In this document: in pieces, positions 1-3,113 of the stretch | Numbering within the stretch: the first letter of the stretch is position 1 | Layout: each line of letters opens with the position of its first letter | Assembly (NCBI GenBank): GCA_003154335.1 | Contig: PMDE01000033.1 | Span: 1,051-6,887, forward strand | Reading direction: 5' to 3' | DNA from: Methanoregula sp. | GTDB lineage: Archaea; Halobacteriota; Methanomicrobia; Methanomicrobiales; Methanospirillaceae | Length of the DNA stretch: 5,837 nucleotides | The notes under the pieces: generated by a model | What the model saw: only the letters and a program-made list of their open reading frames with translations | Databases searched by the model: none | Told to the model about the DNA's origin: nothing | Translations under genes and position numbers: made by a program

Positions 1-1
1 A

Positions 2-105
2 AAAATTCGACTTGTCATGATAAAAGATGTTCCTGAAATCTTCTCTTGAACGGTTGAAGTGGATGAAACTTATCTCGGAGGTCAAGGGAAGAACAAACCC
101 GACAA
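2..105 (+). pseudogene. IS1595 (ISXO2-like) transposase fragment, 5' end outside window
   Basis: Frame 2 reads a short peptide, then TGA at 47-49, then TVEVDETYLGGQGKNK at 50-97. VEVDETY-x-GG is the hallmark around the first catalytic Asp of the ISXO2-like DDE transposase domain (IS1595 family), which cuts and joins DNA during transposition. The residue expected before TVEVDE is commonly Gly, so the TGA probably arose from GGA by one base change. After about base 97 the similarity to the family stops, and the rest of the DDE domain is missing. The fragment runs in from the left edge, so its start cannot be seen. It is not functional as read. The right boundary is approximate, because the join with the next remnant cannot be placed exactly. 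The family call rests on a short but distinctive motif. Confidence 0.7.
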
Positions 106-255
106 ATGTATTCGATGTTTCTCGGAGGTTTCTTCGATGGCACTTCCTCATATGCATCACTCTGCGGGGAATACGGTGAATGCGAGGAGAAATGCCCCCA
201 GATTCTACCAATCCGCAATATCCTGAAAAAGGTGGCAGAATATTTTGGGAAATAA
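106..255 (+). pseudogene. Aldo/keto reductase C-terminal 4Fe-4S tail, fragment
   Basis: Frame 1 reads about 49 codons from an ATG at 106 to TAA at 253-255. The core, LCGEYGECEEKCPQ followed by LPIRNILKKVAEYFGK, matches the extreme C-terminus of archaeal and bacterial aldo/keto reductases that carry a ferredoxin-like 4Fe-4S domain (usual pattern C-x2-C-G-x-C-x3-CP, then I-P-I-x-x-x-L-K). The second cluster cysteine is Tyr here (TAC at 172-174). The reductase barrel and the first part of the Fe-S domain are absent, since the frame is closed by TGA at 64-66. The piece follows transposase sequence read in another frame, so this is the end of a gene cut off by an insertion and deletion. The ATG at 106 is not a real start. 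It is probably untranslated debris. Confidence 0.65.
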
Positions 256-326
256 ATTTCAGGATTGATCCAGCTAAAAATCTCGTCAATTTCCGGAAAG
301 AACCCCAATTCATATAAGCGAATAAA

Positions 327-357
327 TTTTTTTTGGGAACAAAAAGCACATTTTTTT
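327..357 (+). terminator. Poly-T runs (T8 and T7) after the gene remnants
   Basis: T8 lies at 327-334 and T7 at 351-357. Archaeal RNA polymerase commonly stops at such runs without a hairpin, so they could end any transcript from the remnants on the left. The second run (ATTTTTTTATCC) could instead act as a weak TATA element for the cupredoxin gene, which starts about 60 bases on. Bases 256-326 hold nothing recognisable. Confidence 0.35.
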
Positions 358-403
358 ATCCTTTACGCAAATCCTTTTATTCTATTCTGACAAGAGGGAT
401 CCC

Positions 404-411
404 GGAGTGAT
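404..411 (+). promoter_or_regulatory. Ribosome binding site of the cupredoxin gene
   Basis: GGAGTGAT closely follows the archaeal anti-SD complement GGAGGTGAT and ends 4 nt before the ATG at 416. It supports that start codon. Confidence 0.7.
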
Positions 412-415
412 TTGA

Positions 416-817
416 ATGAGATGCATACCAAACCCAATTCACCTTGCCATTCTGATGGTTGTTCTCATAACTTTTATTTCTGTTAGTGGGTGCACAGGTA
501 ACAGTCCGTCATCCATAACTCCTGCAGCTACCCCGACAGAGGTCCCTGGAACGATGACGGTAAATATCCAGAACTTTGCATTTGTTCCTGCGAGTATCAC
601 CGTACAGAAGGGAACAACTGTAACATGGGTGAACCTCGATACGTCAACCCACCAGATCAGGAACGACATCCAGGGGTCACTGGCCCAGGGAGCATTATTC
701 TCGAGTGATTCTTTGCTTAAAGATGCAAGGTATTCGTTTAAATTCGATATACCTGGAACCTACCCTTATTATTGTACAATTCATCCCTCGATGAAGGGCA
801 CTGTCATTGTAATGTAA
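416..817 (+). CDS. Cupredoxin (plastocyanin-like) lipoprotein
   Basis: This is a 133-residue secreted type 1 copper protein. Residues 8-25 form a hydrophobic signal sequence ending in the lipobox V-S-G-C, so Cys26 is the likely lipid anchor and the protein sits on the outer face of the cell membrane. Residues 27-45 are a Ser/Pro/Thr linker. Residues 46-133 are a single cupredoxin domain with the usual blocks F-x-P-x-x-ITVQKGTTVTW and GTYPYYC-T-IHPSMKG. The expected copper ligands are all present: His79, Cys120, His123 and Met126. Length is normal for a one-domain cupredoxin. Such proteins carry electrons or hold copper; the partner here is unknown. The gene stands alone and is followed by a convergent gene 39 bases on. 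The start is fixed by a good ribosome site and the signal peptide. The family call is firm and the physiological role is open. Confidence 0.93.
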   Translation: MRCIPNPIHLAILMVVLITFISVSGCTGNSPSSITPAATPTEVPGTMTVNIQNFAFVPASITVQKGTTVTWVNLDTSTHQIRNDIQGSLAQGALFSSDSLLKDARYSFKFDIPGTYPYYCTIHPSMKGTVIVM

Positions 818-828
818 TATATTCAAAA

Positions 829-834
829 TTTTTT
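829..834 (+). terminator. Poly-T terminator after the cupredoxin gene
   Basis: A T6 run (AAAATTTTTTATC) lies 12 bases after the TAA stop, in the short gap before a convergent gene. This placing fits an archaeal U-tract terminator. Confidence 0.5.
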
Positions 835-856
835 ATCGGAATTGCTGTCAATTTGA

Positions 857-1084
857 TCAGTAGAAAAACTGCCAGGTAACCAGAGTTATGTGAATCAGTG
901 CAAAAATAAAAGTAACTCCCGCCATCCGCATATGCCATTTGAACGGGATATTGTAGCGCCCTTTTAATACTAGAATACCCATTGTTGCGGTTGTTATAAG
1001 AGAAACAAACGTAATAATCCCAAAATAGAGAGCAATCGGGAGACCGTAAATTTCAATATGACCAATGGAGCTAATCATAATCAC
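857..1084 (-). CDS. Small two-helix membrane protein, possible heme-binding His pair
   Basis: This is a 75-residue protein that I cannot assign to a named family. Two hydrophobic segments are clear: about residues 14-40 and 52-72, joined by a basic loop (K-G-R-Y-N near 41-45). The second segment begins KWH and contains His51 and His65 with 13 residues between them. That spacing is the one used by heme-holding helices of ferric-reductase and cytochrome b561-like proteins, though those usually have more helices, so a dimer would be needed here. Heme binding is inference. The start is GTG at 1084 or ATG at 1078. No ribosome site is seen, but a TATA box centred 26 bases before the GTG suggests a leaderless mRNA. 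The gene converges on the cupredoxin gene, and a redox link is possible but unproven. Confidence 0.7.
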   Translation of the reverse strand: MIMISSIGHIEIYGLPIALYFGIITFVSLITTATMGILVLKGRYNIPFKWHMRMAGVTFIFALIHITLVTWQFFY

Positions 1085-1106
1085 GGTAAATCTGATAATT
1101 CCAAGG

Positions 1107-1113
1107 ATATATA
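1107..1113 (-). promoter_or_regulatory. TATA box for the small membrane protein gene
   Basis: On the minus strand the sequence reads GCGACTATATATCC. The centre, near 1110, is 26 bases upstream of the GTG at 1084, the normal archaeal TATA-to-start distance. Transcription would then begin at or next to the start codon, giving a leaderless message. Confidence 0.6.
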
Positions 1114-1256
1114 GTCGCTCTCCTTTTCCAGAATTTTCCGCACATGGAAAAAAAATTTTCGTGTCGATTGCTATTTTTTCTTCCTGATTTTTTTGTATTA
1201 GTGCGCTCTTTAAAACATTCTCCAGAGTTGAACCGGGTCCTCTGAAGATGCTCCTG

Positions 1257-1267
1257 TTTTATATAAA
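1257..1267 (+). promoter_or_regulatory. Strong TATA box without an assigned gene
   Basis: TTTTATATAAA is a near-ideal archaeal TATA element and is nearly symmetrical, so its direction is uncertain. Read to the right, initiation would fall near 1288, just before an ATG at 1293 that has no ribosome site. Read to the left, initiation would fall near 1236. No recognised gene follows on either side. Confidence 0.45.
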
Positions 1268-1573
1268 TGAATGAAATCCTGTCCGGTTAAGAATGAATCG
1301 TAAAAATGGTAAAATCATTCACCAACATATACCCCCGTTAATCCCCCTGCCAATAGTTGTCCTGCCCAAATACAACGGGAAGTCCAGGGATCAAGGTAAA
1401 AGCGAACCAGTTCGTGTAAATATGGGTTTTGTCGTCAGACGGTGGAGAATGTCTGGACGAAAACCGTATTTGAGAATGGGGACCAGGAGTTACCCGAATA
1501 CCCATTATGCACCTCAGATTATCGTGCCCTGTAATTGGGAGAAGTTGAATGAAACCCATCATTTCATTCGACA

Positions 1574-2938
1574 TTACCGGATCCGGTTAATATCGTACCC
1601 ACCTGTCGGATATGCCCAAGCCATCTCCTGCAGGTCTGCAAGTGTCAGGCTGGCTTTTATAGCGAGGGCGAAGATATTGATCATTTCATCGGCATTGTAT
1701 CCAAGAAGATGGGCACCGATAATCCTGCCGGATTTTCCTTCGGTAAGAATAGTATAGGCAGAGCGGGTGATGCCCACACGGCGGATTGAGAACCAGTCTG
1801 GGGTTTCCTTCCTGTGGACAACAACGGTTATTCCACGTTTCCAGGCCTGGTCTTCATTCAGCCCTACTGACGCGAGCAATGGTGATACAAATACAACACT
1901 TGGAACTGCCTCGTAGCTGGGTACTACCTTGTTTCCATAAATCATATTTCTTGCCGCATCGCCGCCCTCCATCGTCGCAACCGGAGAGAGGGGCTTTCCT
2001 CTTGGGTTTACATCTCCGGCTACGTACACGGACGGGTTCGAGATGCTCTGGAGGTACTTGTTGATCGCGATCCCCCGGACATCGACTTTTACCTCGCCAG
2101 CGTCGAGGTCGAGACCTGCCGTATTCGGCATCCGCCCGGCACCGTGAACGACCATATCTGTCTCGAATACATTCTCTCCTTTAGTTCCTGCATGGACGAG
2201 AAGAGAGTCAGCGCCCTTCTCGACCGACGTAACCGGCATATCCGTGAGAATCTCGATTCCCGATGTTCTTAGAGCCTCTACGAGTATCCCGACGAGGAAT
2301 GGGTCAAACTCCTTTAACACACTCCCTTTCCGGTGGAGAATCGTCACTGACGACCCAGCTCTGGCAGCAATGTGGGCAAGTTCGAAGGATATGAGACCAC
2401 CTCCGATAAAGACGATCCGGTGCGGGAGGGACTCCATCGCGAGGAAATCATCGCTCAAACTTACAAATTCCTCCCCGGATATCCCAAGCCTCCGCGGGAC
2501 TGCCCCGGTAGCGATTCCTATGAACCGGGAACTCAGCGTCATATCTCCGATCCTGAGTTTGTTTCTCCCCATAAAACGGGCATGTCCACGGAAGGCATCT
2601 ATCCCCTCTTTTAAGAAAAAATTTCCCCTGGTCGCCGGAACCGGGTCGGTAAAGGTCCGTTTGAACCGAATCAGATCGGACCATGCGATATGAATATCAC
2701 CGGTAATCCCATTATTTTTCATGGCCATTGCCCTTTCTATCACTTCTGCTGCTCCCGTGAGTACCCTTTTTGGGATGCACCCCTTCACAGCACATGTCCC
2801 GCCAAACGGATTTTCATCAGCGATTGCAACCTTCCAACCGGCATGCCGTGCCTCGATCACCATCGCCATTCCGGCATTTCCGGTGCCGATAACAATAAGG
2901 TCATACTCTTTCCCTGTTTCGGGTTTGGTTTCAACAAT
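1574..2938 (-). CDS. FAD/NAD(P)-dependent disulfide oxidoreductase (mercuric/glutathione reductase family)
   Basis: This is a class I pyridine nucleotide-disulfide oxidoreductase, about 454 residues if started at the ATT at 2938, the usual length. It should move electrons from NAD(P)H through FAD to a redox disulfide; the substrate is unknown. In order (numbered from the ATT): FAD Rossmann motif GTGNAG 18-23; redox disulfide C49-A-V-K-G-C54 in FGGTCAVKGCIPK; IATG motif near 142-145; NAD(P) motif GGGLIS 179-184 with a basic HRK at the end of the next strand, hinting at NADPH; GRMPN near 268-272; FAD motif AGD 307-309; C-terminal dimerisation domain. The catalytic His of the HPT-x-x-E motif is Tyr (AYPT, 442-445), as in the YLT of MerA, but MerA's C-terminal Cys pair and N-terminal metal domain are absent. 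The first in-frame ATG (2869) would cut off the FAD motif, so the start must lie upstream, where only nonstandard codons exist. Identity is firm; start and substrate are not. Confidence 0.88.
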   Translation of the reverse strand: MVETKPETGKEYDLIVIGTGNAGMAMVIEARHAGWKVAIADENPFGGTCAVKGCIPKRVLTGAAEVIERAMAMKNNGITGDIHIAWSDLIRFKRTFTDPVPATRGNFFLKEGIDAFRGHARFMGRNKLRIGDMTLSSRFIGIATGAVPRRLGISGEEFVSLSDDFLAMESLPHRIVFIGGGLISFELAHIAARAGSSVTILHRKGSVLKEFDPFLVGILVEALRTSGIEILTDMPVTSVEKGADSLLVHAGTKGENVFETDMVVHGAGRMPNTAGLDLDAGEVKVDVRGIAINKYLQSISNPSVYVAGDVNPRGKPLSPVATMEGGDAARNMIYGNKVVPSYEAVPSVVFVSPLLASVGLNEDQAWKRGITVVVHRKETPDWFSIRRVGITRSAYTILTEGKSGRIIGAHLLGYNADEMINIFALAIKASLTLADLQEMAWAYPTGGYDINRIR

Positions 2939-2941
2939 AAG

Positions 2942-3013
2942 TCATTCCTCCACCAGCTCAATTAATTGTGTGACTAATGGGATACCGGTATTTAAATCCA
3001 CTTCATGGCTCAT
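2942..3013 (-). CDS. 23-codon ORF upstream of, and in frame with, the oxidoreductase
   Basis: ATG at 3013 opens a short frame that ends with the TGA at 2944-2942, directly before the oxidoreductase frame. The peptide starts MSHEVDLNTG and ends LIELVEE, an acidic amphipathic stretch with no recognised domain. Its last codons contain the ribosome site of the oxidoreductase. It could be a leader peptide, a chance frame, or the true N-terminus of the oxidoreductase separated by a nonsense or recoded TGA. A run of this length without stops is expected by chance about one time in three, so the coding evidence is weak. Confidence 0.3.
   Translation of the reverse strand: MSHEVDLNTGIPLVTQLIELVEE
2947..2954 (-). 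promoter_or_regulatory. Ribosome binding site of the oxidoreductase gene
   Basis: The minus strand reads GGTGGAGG, a strong archaeal ribosome site. Its GGAGG is 8 nt before the ATT at 2938-2936. Only 1 nt separates it from an out-of-frame ATG (2945-2943) that opens four codons before a stop. The spacing is the main reason for choosing the ATT as start. Confidence 0.6.
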
Positions 3014-3113
3014 TATCCCGTTATTCAATCGTATCGAAAATTTCAGGAAAAACGTCTGGGAATGATGAGCAAATTAGAAAATTTTCAATTACTCCTTTGC
3101 CCAATATCACGTT
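3014..3113. promoter_or_regulatory. Divergent promoter region between oxidoreductase and ATPase genes
   Basis: This region must hold promoters for both directions. Two related palindromes are seen: GAAA-A-TTTC at 3036-3044 and GAAAATTTTC at 3077-3086, with centres about 41 bases apart, close to four helical turns. The AT-rich second site (TTAGAAAATTTTCAATT) lies about 30 bases before the ATPase ATG and may double as its TATA element, which would give a leader of only a few bases. No ribosome site precedes that ATG. The paired sites could bind a dimeric regulator; this is inference from symmetry and spacing only. Confidence 0.4.

Larger units (their letters stand above)
1085..1573. other. 489-base stretch with no convincing gene
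   Basis: The left part (1085-1292) is AT-rich. It holds the TATA box of the minus-strand gene, an interrupted palindrome GAAAA-AAAA-TTTTC at 1147-1160, T runs at 1174-1179 and 1188-1194, and a strong second TATA box at 1257-1267. The right part (1293-1573) is more balanced in base content and has open frames on both strands, but none shows a domain, ribosome site or family motif that I recognise. A plus-strand frame from 1400 to its stop at 1529-1531 has protein-like text (V-E-N-V-W-T-K-T-V-F) but no start. A 78-codon minus-strand frame begins in a TAATG overlap with the oxidoreductase stop. The stretch may hold decayed coding sequence or an RNA gene; I cannot say which. Confidence 0.5.

Noticed and set aside
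15..308. 97-codon minus-strand ORF over the remnants
   Set aside because: The plus strand carries recognisable transposase and Fe-S motifs here, so the minus frame is a shadow.
1144..1245. 33-codon plus-strand ORF starting MEKKFS
   Set aside because: It lies in the AT-rich upstream region of the minus-strand gene, has no ribosome site, and its hydrophobic stretch simply follows the T runs.
1338..1574. 78-codon minus-strand ORF that starts in a TAATG overlap with the oxidoreductase stop
   Set aside because: The overlap looks like coupled translation, but the product has no recognised motif and an unconvincing composition. No ribosome site decides the start. It is left out as a gene and mentioned in the region entry.
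1293..1757. 154-codon plus-strand ORF with a TATA box about 30 bases upstream
   Set aside because: Its second half lies antisense to the conserved C-terminus of the oxidoreductase, it has no ribosome site, and its residues show no domain. The TATA box is reported separately.
2931..2945. ATG directly after the GGTGGAGG site upstream of the oxidoreductase
   Set aside because: It is out of frame, lies only 1 nt from GGAGG and stops after four codons. It would serve as a start only if one base were wrong in the sequence.
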